64,000 nt of DNA, from NCBI RefSeq assembly GCF_002220365.1, contig NZ_MTHB01000110.1, positions 124,001 to 188,000 on the forward strand, given 5' to 3'. The notes under the pieces are model-generated. The model was not told the DNA's origin. It did no database searches and saw only the letters and a program-made list of their open reading frames with translations. Source of the stretch: Caballeronia sordidicola (GTDB lineage: Bacteria > Pseudomonadota > Gammaproteobacteria > Burkholderiales > Burkholderiaceae). Numbering within the stretch: position 1 is the first letter of the stretch; every line of letters starts with the position of its first letter. The position numbers and the translations under genes were made by a program. Shown piece after piece: positions 16,618 through 26,165 of the stretch.

Positions 16618-18159
16618 GTGCAAGTCATGTCGCTATCGCGCGGGTTGCAAGGCCGCGCCGCCGAGTTCTCAGCGCGGGGTGTCGCACGCGCTCTGTTCGC
16701 ACGCATGGCGTTTCCCGTCCTTGCCTGCACGACACTTCTCGCGGGTTGCATCGATGTCAATGTGCCGGACTACAAGCGTCCTGATACGCCCGCCAAGACC
16801 ACGTGGTCGCAAACGGCCAAGGCGCTGGTCTCACCGGCCGACACCATTACGCTCGACTGGTGGAAGCAATTCCACGACCCGTATCTCGACTCCCTCGTCA
16901 GCCGTGCTATAGCGGGCAACTTCGATATCAAGATTCTCGCGGCGCGCGTGTCGGTCGCCGGCGGACAGATCAACGAGGCGCGCGCCGGCGCGCTTCCCAC
17001 CGCCGATCTCGGCGCGGGCGCGGAGTTCGATAAAACCACGCGGCAGGATTTCTCGAAGCAATACAACGTCGCCACGCAGGTGAACTGGGATATCGACGTC
17101 TGGGGCGCGGTCGAGAAGGGCGTACAGGCGCAGAAGGCCGAATATCGCGCAACGGAAGCTGACTGGCGCGCAGGCTATCTCACGCTTGTATCCGATGTCT
17201 CGACAACCTACTTCCAGATTCTTCAGTTCGATGACCAGATCGACCAGCAGCAAAAAACGCTGCGCACCAATCAGCAGATCCTGACCATCTACGAAGGCAT
17301 GGCGAAGAACGGACTTGCGCCGAACACGCAGGTCCTGACGCAGCGCGCGGAAATCAATCGTTTGACAAAAGACTTGCTCGAACTGCATCGCGACCGCGAT
17401 CTGGCGAACAACGCGTTGGCCACATTGATCGGTGTCCCGGCCGGTGAGTTCGCCGTGCCGGCGGGGCAACTCGAGAAGCGCGTGCAGGTCCCCGTTGTAC
17501 CGGCGGGCTTGCCGTCGCAATTGATGGCGCGGCGGCCCGACGTAGTGGCGGCCGAATACCGCGTGCTGGAAGCGTACGACGTCGTGGGGCAGGCGAAGCT
17601 CGCTCAGTTGCCGACCATCAGCCTCACGGGCCGGGGCGGTTCCGCAAGTTTCGCGCTGACCGATTTATTGAAGTCCTTCACGTTCAGCTTCATGCCCAGC
17701 ATCAACATTCCGCTGCTGGATCCGAGTGTCAGGGCGCATGTCAAGACGACCGAGGCGCAGACGATCGTGGTCGAGCAGCAGTATCGACGCACCGTGATGG
17801 GGGCGTTCGAGGAGGTGGAGAACGCGCTGGTCAACCTTGACGCACATACGAAGCAGCGCACCGAACTGCAGGAAGAAGTGGGGCACTTGAAAGTGGTGGC
17901 CGCGCAGATTGAAGCGCAACTCAAGGAAGGCGTGGTGTCGCAACTGCAGGTCTTCGAGACTGAACGAACGTTGCTTGCGGCAGAACTGGCGTTGCTTGAA
18001 AACCATCAGCAGCTGCTCTCCGATACGGTCACCCTCTATAAGTCGCTGGGAGGTGGATGGTCGGCGGTCGACGTCCAGAAGACGGACCAGGCAAGCGACC
18101 CCACTGCCGCGCATGATGCGAACGGTGAACTTGCCGCAAGTAAGGGAGTAACGAACTAA
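16618..18159 (+). CDS. NodT-family outer-membrane efflux lipoprotein (TolC-like)
   Basis: A 513-residue RND/type I outer-membrane factor with a GTG start behind GGAGTGAG. The signal peptide ends in a lipobox (LLAGC, near residue 42), followed by the family features DWWKQFHDPYLDSLV, GLAPNTQVLTQRAEI, ARRPDVVAAEYRVLEAYDVVGQAKLAQLPTIS split over both repeats, and a C-terminal VSQLQVFETERTLL. Two internal repeats of OEP helices form the periplasmic tunnel. In this locus it is the natural outer-membrane partner of the HlyD and C39-ABC proteins encoded downstream, completing a type I secretion path. The C-terminus carries a short variable tail. Confidence 0.9.
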   Translation: MQVMSLSRGLQGRAAEFSARGVARALFARMAFPVLACTTLLAGCIDVNVPDYKRPDTPAKTTWSQTAKALVSPADTITLDWWKQFHDPYLDSLVSRAIAGNFDIKILAARVSVAGGQINEARAGALPTADLGAGAEFDKTTRQDFSKQYNVATQVNWDIDVWGAVEKGVQAQKAEYRATEADWRAGYLTLVSDVSTTYFQILQFDDQIDQQQKTLRTNQQILTIYEGMAKNGLAPNTQVLTQRAEINRLTKDLLELHRDRDLANNALATLIGVPAGEFAVPAGQLEKRVQVPVVPAGLPSQLMARRPDVVAAEYRVLEAYDVVGQAKLAQLPTISLTGRGGSASFALTDLLKSFTFSFMPSINIPLLDPSVRAHVKTTEAQTIVVEQQYRRTVMGAFEEVENALVNLDAHTKQRTELQEEVGHLKVVAAQIEAQLKEGVVSQLQVFETERTLLAAELALLENHQQLLSDTVTLYKSLGGGWSAVDVQKTDQASDPTAAHDANGELAASKGVTN

Positions 18160-18405
18160 GCGCTGGTCACGACGCCTGTTTTTAGGGCAATAGTCCACAT
18201 CGGCCAAAACCAATGTTCGGAATGCAAAGTGTTAGTTCGCGGGCGACAGATGTGTTGCTGAATGATTGACTACCGCAAAGCGTGACTTACACTTATTTGC
18301 GTCACCGCTTTCATTGCGGTTTCGACCAACAAGGTTCATCGGTGGGAGTGTGCGGGCTCGTCGCCCAGCGCTCAACGTGATGAACATTCTTCGAGATGTG
18401 GACAC

Positions 18406-20922
18406 ATGGCTCCTGGAGAAGCTTCCGTTGCCGAGGCGGGGCCGATGCTGCACAAGGCCTTCGATCTCTTGCTCGAGCCCGAGTCCCATCCCGCGGCCGG
18501 CGTTATTCGTATCGACGAAAATCTGTTCGCGATCGGGCGGTTCGAAGCGCCGTTCTCCTCTTACGAGACCGATGCCGTCGCTCAGTTGTCGCGACGGCAC
18601 GCGCGGATCTTTATCGAGCACGGCGTAGCGTACGCGGCCGACCTCGGCAGCAAGAACGGCACTACGGTGAACGGGGTCATGCTGCGCGAGAAGCCCGTGC
18701 GCCTTCAGGGCGGCGATGTCATAGGCTTTGGCGCAAAGCTGGTGTTCCGCGTGCGGATGGTGCCGCGCACCGCATCGCGAACCTGCGCCGCGATACCGGC
18801 TGTCCGCATGACGCTCACGCCGGTGCGCGGCGACCTGGGATTGCATCTGGTCGAACTGACGGAGTTTCCGTTCCTGATCAGCAAGGCGGACGAGACGTTC
18901 GCGCAGTACAGCGACCGCTATCCTCATCAGGTTAACTACGTGTCGCGACGGCACGCGCATATTTTCGTGAAAGCTGGCGAGCCATTCGTCGAGGACCTCG
19001 GCAGCACGAACGGTACATTCGTCGACGGCAAGCGAGTGGGTGAAACCGCGGTTGCGCTGCAAGATGGTGCGTCGCTTGCGTTCGGCGGCAACCACTTCGC
19101 GTACATCGTCGGCCTGCGGCGCGAAACGCAACCCGCTGTGACCACGACCATGACCGCGACGGCGACCGGCCCAGCGGCACAGGCCACACCGGACGATCTG
19201 GACAAGACCACTTTTATCGCAACCGCGCATTCCTTCCTGGATATCTTCTGCGTCGACCAGGGTCAACCGTCCGACGATGAAATCAATCGCGAGACCTTGC
19301 CCGAGGAGCGTGTCCCGCCACGCCGCCGCTCGCGCAGCAAGTTCGTGCGCTTTGTCTCCGAGCTCGGCGCGGCCTTCGGTGGCGGACAGGCGGTGGAGCG
19401 CCGGGTGCTCTTGTGGGGCCTGGCATTCGTCGCAGCAATCTTTGCGATCGGCAGCGCGCTTTATTTCAGCAATGCAGCCGAGCGGAACCTGAAGAGCCTC
19501 GTCGCTCATGGCGATTATCGCCATGCCGTGCCGGTCGTGAATGCTTACCTCGACAAGCATCCAAACGATCCGCAGGCGATGCTCCTGGGTACGGAAGCGC
19601 TTCTCAAAGGATATCTGCCGGACTGGCTCGACCAACTGAAACAGCGGAATTTCGACGCCGCGCGCGCAGTCGTCTCGCAGATGAAGACACTCGGTCCGAC
19701 CAATGCCGATGCGCGCTTACTTGTCGGTGAGATCGACTGGATTGGACGGCTTGAAACGTTCATGGCGAGCCGCGAGAGGCCGGATGCTCCCATCCGCATC
19801 TACGCCGACGAGAACCGTATCAGCGAGTTGCTGAAGCAATGGGAGAGCGACCCGAGCGGTCATCAGCGGCGGCTGGACCGGATTGCATCGACAGTACCGG
19901 CGTTCAGGGATCTGTACGCCGTTGCGCTTAGTCATCTGCGCAAGCTCGAGAGCGACGACTCGGTTTATCTGGCAGCTATCGAGCGCCTCAAGGCAAGTGT
20001 CGACAAGGCGCTTGCACCGGGTGGTGACCCTGACGCGTTAAGTGGTGAAATTGCCGATTACGCCGACAAATACCCGCGCCTGGCGGGTCTCGATCGCGTG
20101 CAGGAAGATCTCCGGCAATACCTCGCGCTGGAGCACGCACGCCAGTCGCGCGAGCTCGGTCCGCTGATCGGCGCCATGCAGATAGCGCGCTTTACTACGC
20201 CACCGTTTCAGGCACAACAGCATCAGCTCGATGCCAAGGGCCTGCCTACGCCTGATGTCGTGCGGCGCTACACGGCGGTGTCGGATGCGTGGCGCAATGG
20301 GCAGACGGAGCTGGCCATGGCGGGCCTTCGATCGATGACAGGCGGACCGTGGGCCGACGCTGTCAGCGCCGAGCTCGCGCACAAGCAGGCGGTGGCCAGC
20401 CAATTCGCGGACCTGCAAAAGTCACGCGGCGCGCAAGGCTACGACGACCGGGTACTGTCGTTTTACGAATTACTCGATCCCGCTGCGGACGTCTGGTTCG
20501 TCAACGCGATCCAGCCGGATCTCAGTGCCCTCAGGCAGAAGGCGTTGGCGCGCGCGGACGAGTGGTTCAACCGGGCGCAGACGGCGTGGACGCAGTATCG
20601 GACCAACGGGCCGATCGGCGGTGACCAGCGGCTTGAGACTGGCCTGTCCGATAGCTTCAAAAAGCAGGCGAAGCTGCTGACCGACGCGTGGTCCGGCGCG
20701 CAACGGGCCGCGCAGCTTCTTCTCCAGTTGAAGGCTGATCGCAGCGCGCTTGCTGACAAGCTGCTCGCCGAAATAAACGCGGAAGTCGACTTGCAGCGGC
20801 GCTCGCTGGTTCAGTTGAGTCCGGTGCTGGACCCCGGGCTTCTGAGCGCCAAGCTGGCGCTGATCGGCGGGGATAAAACGTCCTACAAGGGAGCGAACGG
20901 TGAAGAACGACACGCACCCTAA
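18406..20922 (+). CDS. Double-FHA-domain membrane protein with TPR-like C-terminal region
   Basis: 838 residues with two FHA domains. The first has IGRFE, SRRHARI and LGSKNGTTVNG (about residues 42-92); the second has VSRRHAHIF and LGSTNGTFVDG (about 176-205). Both keep the Arg, Ser-Arg-Arg-His and Asn residues that bind phosphothreonine. A single membrane helix lies near 334-355 (VLLWGLAFVAAIFAIGSALYF). The remainder, about 360-838, is helical and TPR-like (YLDKHPNDPQAMLLGTEALL). The cytosolic FHA part could read phosphorylation by the kinase at 10.7 kb and dock near the exporter, whose HlyD gene overlaps its 3' end. The ATG at 18406 has a weak RBS. The Met at 18445, after GAGGCGGGG, is an alternative start. 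Confidence 0.85.
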   Translation: MAPGEASVAEAGPMLHKAFDLLLEPESHPAAGVIRIDENLFAIGRFEAPFSSYETDAVAQLSRRHARIFIEHGVAYAADLGSKNGTTVNGVMLREKPVRLQGGDVIGFGAKLVFRVRMVPRTASRTCAAIPAVRMTLTPVRGDLGLHLVELTEFPFLISKADETFAQYSDRYPHQVNYVSRRHAHIFVKAGEPFVEDLGSTNGTFVDGKRVGETAVALQDGASLAFGGNHFAYIVGLRRETQPAVTTTMTATATGPAAQATPDDLDKTTFIATAHSFLDIFCVDQGQPSDDEINRETLPEERVPPRRRSRSKFVRFVSELGAAFGGGQAVERRVLLWGLAFVAAIFAIGSALYFSNAAERNLKSLVAHGDYRHAVPVVNAYLDKHPNDPQAMLLGTEALLKGYLPDWLDQLKQRNFDAARAVVSQMKTLGPTNADARLLVGEIDWIGRLETFMASRERPDAPIRIYADENRISELLKQWESDPSGHQRRLDRIASTVPAFRDLYAVALSHLRKLESDDSVYLAAIERLKASVDKALAPGGDPDALSGEIADYADKYPRLAGLDRVQEDLRQYLALEHARQSRELGPLIGAMQIARFTTPPFQAQQHQLDAKGLPTPDVVRRYTAVSDAWRNGQTELAMAGLRSMTGGPWADAVSAELAHKQAVASQFADLQKSRGAQGYDDRVLSFYELLDPAADVWFVNAIQPDLSALRQKALARADEWFNRAQTAWTQYRTNGPIGGDQRLETGLSDSFKKQAKLLTDAWSGAQRAAQLLLQLKADRSALADKLLAEINAEVDLQRRSLVQLSPVLDPGLLSAKLALIGGDKTSYKGANGEERHAP

Positions 20923-22273
20923 ATCCTTTGCCGAATCACTGGGCGATCACAGCGTGGAGGGCATCTCCATCCTCGTAGCGGAACCGGCGCGGCTGACCCA
21001 GGCGCTCATCTACACGATGGTCGCGCTGGTCGTGAGCGCGCTCATATGGTCGTTCGTCGGCCGTGCGGATGTGATCGTCACGGCGCAGGGCACGTTATCG
21101 CCCGAGTCCGAGGTACGGCGGTTCTATGCGCCTATAGACGGCGAGCTGGCCGATGTTTATATCGCGGAAGGGCAGCCGGTTTCGAAGGACGATGTCGTGG
21201 CGCGGCTCAACGCGCGGGGCGCGATCCAGGCCGCCACCAACGCGCTGGAAGCGCAGTTGAAACTCGATGACGCCGAGCGCGACTGGAAAGAGTTTCCCGA
21301 AAAAAAGCTGCTGATGGAGCGCAAGGCGGCGGCGCTGAAAGACCAGATGGAAGTGGAAGAGCATTTGCACCAGACTCGCGTGGCCGAAGGGACGACCAAG
21401 CTGGCTGAGGGACAGAAAGCACAAGTCGATGAGGCGCGCACCGAGCTGGATAGCGCCCGCCGCACCCGTGACGCGGCGAAGCAGGAGCTCGACCGCTACG
21501 CACGGCTGCTGGCGTTGCCGGGCGGTGGCGGAGTATCGGAGATCCAGGTCGAGAGCAAACGCAACGCTTACATGGAGGCGGATAACGCAACCCGGATCGC
21601 CCAGTCGAAACTGACCGAACTCGATTTCCGCCTCAGCCACGAATACTCGCAGGCCAAAGCGCAGCTTGAAACCAGCGGCCAGGAAGCGACCAGCCTGAAG
21701 CTGCAATACGAGTCGGCCATGCGGGAAATCACGAGCGCGGGCGACAAGTTGCGGCTGCAATTGCAAACCGCGAGGCTCGTCGCCGAAGCGGCGGACCGTA
21801 TCCGCTTCGAGAATATCGATAAGGATAACTTCCTGCTTATCCTGGCGCCGGTGTCGGGTGTCATCACGGATGTCACGTCAACACAACCCGGCGACAAGAT
21901 CCAGGCCAACACACCGCTTGGCGGCATTGCGCCCAAGGACGCGCGGCCGGTGCTGAAGATCGAGATAGCCGAACATGACCGCGCGTTCCTGCGGGAGGGG
22001 CAGGCGGTCAAGCTCAAGTTCAATGCGTTTCCGTATCAGCGCTACGGGGTGGTCGACGGCACGCTCGAATTCATCTCGCCCGCGACGAAACCGTCGCTGG
22101 AGACAAAACAGCCGGTCTATGAAGGACGCGTGACGCTCGCCCGGGACTATTACCAGGTGGCGGATACGCGCTACCCGTTGCGCTACGGCATGACGGCGAC
22201 CGCGGAGATCGTGGTACGCGAGCGGCGCCTGATCGATCTTGGTCTTGACCCGTTCCGGCAGGTGGCGGGCTGA
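20900..22273 (+). CDS. HlyD-family membrane fusion protein of a type I exporter
   Basis: 457 residues from a GTG behind AGGGAG, overlapping the FHA gene by 23 bases. A short cytosolic N-terminus precedes one membrane helix (about 34-55), then a biotinyl-lipoyl-like half (FYAPIDGELADVYIAEGQPVSKDD), a long coiled-coil hairpin (about 110-295) and the second lipoyl half and barrel (LILAPVSGVITDV, YEGRVTLARDYY), ending RRLIDLGLDPFR. This is the bacteriocin/HlyD adaptor type that links an inner-membrane ABC exporter to a TolC-like channel. Translational overlap suggests it is made in step with the FHA protein. Confidence 0.9.
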   Translation: MKNDTHPKSFAESLGDHSVEGISILVAEPARLTQALIYTMVALVVSALIWSFVGRADVIVTAQGTLSPESEVRRFYAPIDGELADVYIAEGQPVSKDDVVARLNARGAIQAATNALEAQLKLDDAERDWKEFPEKKLLMERKAAALKDQMEVEEHLHQTRVAEGTTKLAEGQKAQVDEARTELDSARRTRDAAKQELDRYARLLALPGGGGVSEIQVESKRNAYMEADNATRIAQSKLTELDFRLSHEYSQAKAQLETSGQEATSLKLQYESAMREITSAGDKLRLQLQTARLVAEAADRIRFENIDKDNFLLILAPVSGVITDVTSTQPGDKIQANTPLGGIAPKDARPVLKIEIAEHDRAFLREGQAVKLKFNAFPYQRYGVVDGTLEFISPATKPSLETKQPVYEGRVTLARDYYQVADTRYPLRYGMTATAEIVVRERRLIDLGLDPFRQVAG

Positions 22274-22324
22274 CGGTGGCGGCGTTCATCGACTGCTTTT
22301 CAAGTTTAAAAAGGGGCATAAGAA

Positions 22325-23077
22325 ATGACCGCGATTGTGCGAATAGACGATGAAGTCGTCGATGCCGATGAGTTCATCCGTGTGTTGAAACTGACCGGGC
22401 AATTCGAGGGGCTCGTCGAGCAACTCGTACGCGACAAGCTCACCGTGCGCGCGGCGAAGAAGCAGCACGTCGACGTGTCCGAGGGCGAGATCCAGGTGCG
22501 CGCCGATCAGTTCAGGCGCGTGCGTGGCCTGCACCGCGCCGCCGACATGAACCGCTATCTCGATGCGCTTGGCGTGAACCTCGACGAGTTCGAGACCTTC
22601 ATCACGGACACCCTCTACCAGGAGAAGATGCTCGAACAGATTGGCGGTGACGCCGACGTCGAAGCGTTCTTCAAGCTGAATTCACCGCGTTTCGACAGCG
22701 TTGAGATCAGTCATATCGTGCTCGAAACACCGAGTCAGGCGAAGGAAATGATCTCCTATCTGCAGGACGATCCGGACAGCTTTACGGAGATGGCGCGGGA
22801 ACACTCGATTGCCGATACCCGCGACCAGGGTGGCGTGCTTGGCAAGGTGTTGCGCGGGTCGCTCGGCACCGAGATCGAAGCCAAGGTGTTCAATGCCGCC
22901 GCTGGCGACCTGCTTGGACCGTTCCCCACACCCGACGGCACCGCCTACGAAATCTTTGCGGTGACGGCGAAACGTCCGGCCGTGCTGGATGCAGACGTAG
23001 CGTCCGAAATTCGCCGGTTGCTGCGCGAGCAATGGCTGCAGGCGCGGGCGCAGGAACACATTATCGAAGCGCGCTAG
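22325..23077 (+). CDS. Parvulin-type peptidyl-prolyl isomerase without a signal peptide
   Basis: 250 residues, start behind AAGGGG. The N-terminal half is helical (SurA-N-like: FEGLVEQLVRDKLTVRAAKK) and the C-terminal half (about 130-225) is a PpiC rotamase domain with EISHIVLETPSQAKEM, FTEMAREHSIADTRDQGGVLG and GDLLGPFPTPDG. No export signal or membrane helix is present, so it should work in the cytosol, unlike SurA or PpiD. Its position between HlyD and the C39-ABC gene suggests a chaperone that holds peptide precursors or helps present them to the transporter. Similar PpiC-like genes occur next to C39 exporters in other bacteria as far as I recall. Confidence 0.85.
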   Translation: MTAIVRIDDEVVDADEFIRVLKLTGQFEGLVEQLVRDKLTVRAAKKQHVDVSEGEIQVRADQFRRVRGLHRAADMNRYLDALGVNLDEFETFITDTLYQEKMLEQIGGDADVEAFFKLNSPRFDSVEISHIVLETPSQAKEMISYLQDDPDSFTEMAREHSIADTRDQGGVLGKVLRGSLGTEIEAKVFNAAAGDLLGPFPTPDGTAYEIFAVTAKRPAVLDADVASEIRRLLREQWLQARAQEHIIEAR

Positions 23078-23105
23078 GGCGTGGCCCACGACTGGAGGCG
23101 AGCAC

Positions 23106-26100
23106 ATGGACGTACCGCAGAAACTCGATTCCCTGGCCGCTTTCCTGGCGACCGTGGAGATCCTGTCGCCGTTTGCCGCGCAGGAAATCGAACAGCTCGC
23201 CGAACACGCCGAGACGCGTTTTCATGCATTCGGCGAGACCGTTTGCAACGCGGGTGACGCGGCGGAGGGACTGTTCGTCATCAAGGCCGGTTCGGTGCGG
23301 ATCTTCACTGAGGAAAACGGCAAGGAGATCAGCATGGGTGTGCGTCGCGAACGGGAAGTGTTCGCGGACATTGCCATGTTGCGCGAGTACCGGCATGAAT
23401 CGTCGGTGCGGTCGTCGGGCAAGACGGAATTGTTGTTCATTCCGCGCCGAGTGATCGAGCCTATCGTGACGAATAATCCGGCGGCGCTCGCGTTCGTCAC
23501 GAGCTATGTCGCAATCAGCTCGGCCGGCGGTTTTGTCGCGAAGCTCTTCGACCTGCGAGGCAAGATCGACAAGGCCGAGCTGGAGGCGTCGGTGCGCAGC
23601 GTCGGCGTGAAGCGGGTGGCCGCGGGCAAGGAGATCATCCATCAGGACGGGCGCGATGACCGGCGGCTATACGTGGTTCGGCAGGGCGAAGTCCGGATCG
23701 TGCGCAAGGAGGGTGCGAGCGAATATCTGCTTGCCACCTTGAGAGCGGGCGAGGTCTTCGGCGAGAAGGCTTGCCTGTTGCGGCAGGAGCAACAGGCAAC
23801 GGCTATCGCAAACGTGGACACGCGCCTCCTGGTCGTGCCGGAGAAAACCGTGCACCTCGTGCTCGAACGCAACCCGAAGCTGCGCGAAGTGCTGGAAGAC
23901 CGTATCCGCTTTACCGAGCGCGAGTTGCAACGCCAGAAAAAGCTGGAGGAACGACGCTCGTTGCCGGCCATGCTCGACCTGCACTCGAAACCGGCGTTCG
24001 GCGAGCGGGTGATACGCCGTTTCGCATGGGTCCAGCAGGCCGAAGAGATGGATTGCGGCGCGGCTAGTCTTGCGATGATCTGCAAGCACTACGAGATCCC
24101 CATGACGCTCGGCAAGCTCCGCGAACTGGCCAACGTCACGACCCAGGGCGCGACACTTGACAGCCTCGCGCGCGCTGGCGATGTGTTGGGCTTTACCACG
24201 CGTGGCGTTCAGTGCACCTTCGAGTCGCTGCGCGGTTTCGAGCTGCCGTTCATCGTCCACTGGGAGGGATACCACTACGTGGTGGTGTACGGTATTTCAA
24301 AGAACCAGGTATGGGTGGCCGACCCTGCGGTCGGCTTCCGCAAGATGGACGTGGAGGAATTCGAGCGTGGCTGGAGCGGCACCTGCCTGCTGTTCACTGC
24401 CCCGCCCGAACTCGCGCAAGCAGCAGTCGGACGCTCGCCGTGGGTCCGGTTCGTCGGCTACCTGACGCCCTATAAAAAGATCTTGGCGCACCTCTTCCTC
24501 GCGACGTTCGTGATCCAGGTGCTCGGCGTCATTCCGCCGCTGATCATCCAGAATATTCTCGACGGGGTGATCGTTCACCAGAACGTCGGGCTGCTGCATT
24601 TGCTGATTGCCGGGCTGATCATCTCCAACCTGTTCTCGCAATTGATGTCGACCATTCGCGCGTACCTTGCGAACTTCATGGTCCGCAACATGGATTTCGC
24701 AATGATGTCGCAGTTCTTCCGCCATACCCTGTCGCTGCCATTTTCGTTCTTCGCCAAACGCAAGACCGGCGATATCTTCGCGCGTTTCCAGGAGAACCAC
24801 ACGATCCGCGCCTTCCTCACCGAGTCGACCGTGACGACCGCGCTCAACTTGCTGATGGTCTTCATCTACTTCACGATCATGTTTCTCTACAACGTGAAGA
24901 TGACGCTGCTGTTGATCGGTTTCGTGATTCCGATCATGGCGCTGACCGCGCTCGCCACGCCGAAGATCAAGAACTACGCCCGCGAAGTTTTCTCCGCGTC
25001 GACCGAAGCGAAGTCGTTCCTGATGGAAGCGCTGGGCGGAGTGGAGACAATCAAGGGCATGGGCATTGAGCGCACGGTGCGGCTGAAGTGGGAAAAGAAA
25101 TACGCGAAGTCGCTGGAGGTCCAGTATCGCGCGCAGGCGTTCAATATTGCGGTGTCGCTGGGAAGCCAGATGTTGAACGCCGCAACCACGATCGCGATTC
25201 TTTGGGTCGGCGCGAACATGGTCCTCACGCACGAGATGACCATCGGGCAGCTGATCGCGTTCAACGCGTTCATGGGGAGCGTACTGACGCCGCTGATGGG
25301 CTTGATCGGTTTGTGGAGCCTGCTCAACGACGCCGGCGTAGCGATGGAACGATTAGGCGATGTGCTCGACATGGAGCCGGAACAGAAGCCGGAGGATTTG
25401 CCGTCGCGCATCATGCTGCCCGACCTGCAAGGTGAAATCAGCCTGAACAACGTGTATTTTCGCTATGGCGGCGCCGACACGGAGTACGTGCTGGAGAACA
25501 TCAGTTTCGAGGTCAAGCCGGGTGAGCTGATTGCAATAGTGGGCCGCAGCGGTTCTGGCAAGACCACGCTCGCGAAGCTGCTGGTCGGCTTCTACACCCC
25601 GACCGAAGGGAAGATGGTCGTCGACGGTTACGACCTGAAGGTGATCGATAAAAACGTGTACCGCTCGCAGATAGGCTATGTCATGCAGAGCAACCTGCTG
25701 TTCTCGGGGACGATCGCGGAAAACGTCGCGAGTGGTGATGAAGCGCCGGATCGCAGGCGCATTGAAGAGGCCGCGAAGATGGCCGATGCCCACGCGTTCA
25801 TCAGCAAGATGCCGTTGGGTTACGAGCAGATAGTCGGGGAGCGCGGCGTGGGGTTGTCAGGCGGCCAGATCCAGCGGCTCTGTATTGCGCGCGCGCTTTA
25901 TCACGACCCGCGCCTCCTGGTATTCGACGAAGCAACCTCCGCGCTCGATACCCAGTCGGAAAGCAATATTCTCGGCAATATGCAGGAGATCCTGAAGGGT
26001 CGCACGGCCGTGATCATCGCGCACAGGCTCAGCACCATCATGCGTGCAGACAAGATCCTCGTGTTGTATGAAGGCGCGATCGTCGAGCAGGGCCGCCACG

Positions 26101-26165
26101 ACGAACTCGTCTCGCGCAAGGGCATGTACTACCAACTCGTGCAAAAACAACTGAGCGCAGCATGA
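23106..26165 (+). CDS. C39 peptidase-containing ABC exporter with two cyclic-nucleotide-binding-like domains
   Basis: 1019 residues, about 300 longer than typical bacteriocin exporters. Two cNMP-binding-like beta-barrel domains come first (about 15-130 and 160-285, with GDAAEGLFVIKAGSVRIF and DDRRLYVVRQGEVRIV). The C39 peptidase domain (about 305-440) keeps the triad Cys317 (EMDCGAA), His390 (YHYVVVYG) and Asp406 (VADPA), so it should cut after Gly-Gly. The membrane domain (about 455-735) has six helices. The ATPase has GRSGSGKTT (813-821), LSGGQ (917-921), LVFDEATSALD and IAHRLST. Layout resembles cyanobacterial HetC. Predicted substrates are the five leader peptides. The cNMP domains could gate transport, but the ligand is unknown. 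Confidence 0.92.
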   Translation: MDVPQKLDSLAAFLATVEILSPFAAQEIEQLAEHAETRFHAFGETVCNAGDAAEGLFVIKAGSVRIFTEENGKEISMGVRREREVFADIAMLREYRHESSVRSSGKTELLFIPRRVIEPIVTNNPAALAFVTSYVAISSAGGFVAKLFDLRGKIDKAELEASVRSVGVKRVAAGKEIIHQDGRDDRRLYVVRQGEVRIVRKEGASEYLLATLRAGEVFGEKACLLRQEQQATAIANVDTRLLVVPEKTVHLVLERNPKLREVLEDRIRFTERELQRQKKLEERRSLPAMLDLHSKPAFGERVIRRFAWVQQAEEMDCGAASLAMICKHYEIPMTLGKLRELANVTTQGATLDSLARAGDVLGFTTRGVQCTFESLRGFELPFIVHWEGYHYVVVYGISKNQVWVADPAVGFRKMDVEEFERGWSGTCLLFTAPPELAQAAVGRSPWVRFVGYLTPYKKILAHLFLATFVIQVLGVIPPLIIQNILDGVIVHQNVGLLHLLIAGLIISNLFSQLMSTIRAYLANFMVRNMDFAMMSQFFRHTLSLPFSFFAKRKTGDIFARFQENHTIRAFLTESTVTTALNLLMVFIYFTIMFLYNVKMTLLLIGFVIPIMALTALATPKIKNYAREVFSASTEAKSFLMEALGGVETIKGMGIERTVRLKWEKKYAKSLEVQYRAQAFNIAVSLGSQMLNAATTIAILWVGANMVLTHEMTIGQLIAFNAFMGSVLTPLMGLIGLWSLLNDAGVAMERLGDVLDMEPEQKPEDLPSRIMLPDLQGEISLNNVYFRYGGADTEYVLENISFEVKPGELIAIVGRSGSGKTTLAKLLVGFYTPTEGKMVVDGYDLKVIDKNVYRSQIGYVMQSNLLFSGTIAENVASGDEAPDRRRIEEAAKMADAHAFISKMPLGYEQIVGERGVGLSGGQIQRLCIARALYHDPRLLVFDEATSALDTQSESNILGNMQEILKGRTAVIIAHRLSTIMRADKILVLYEGAIVEQGRHDELVSRKGMYYQLVQKQLSAA

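Noticed and set aside
24297..25232. 311-residue frame opposite the C39 exporter
   Set aside because: Antisense to conserved membrane and ATPase domains. His/Arg-rich composition is typical of a shadow frame.
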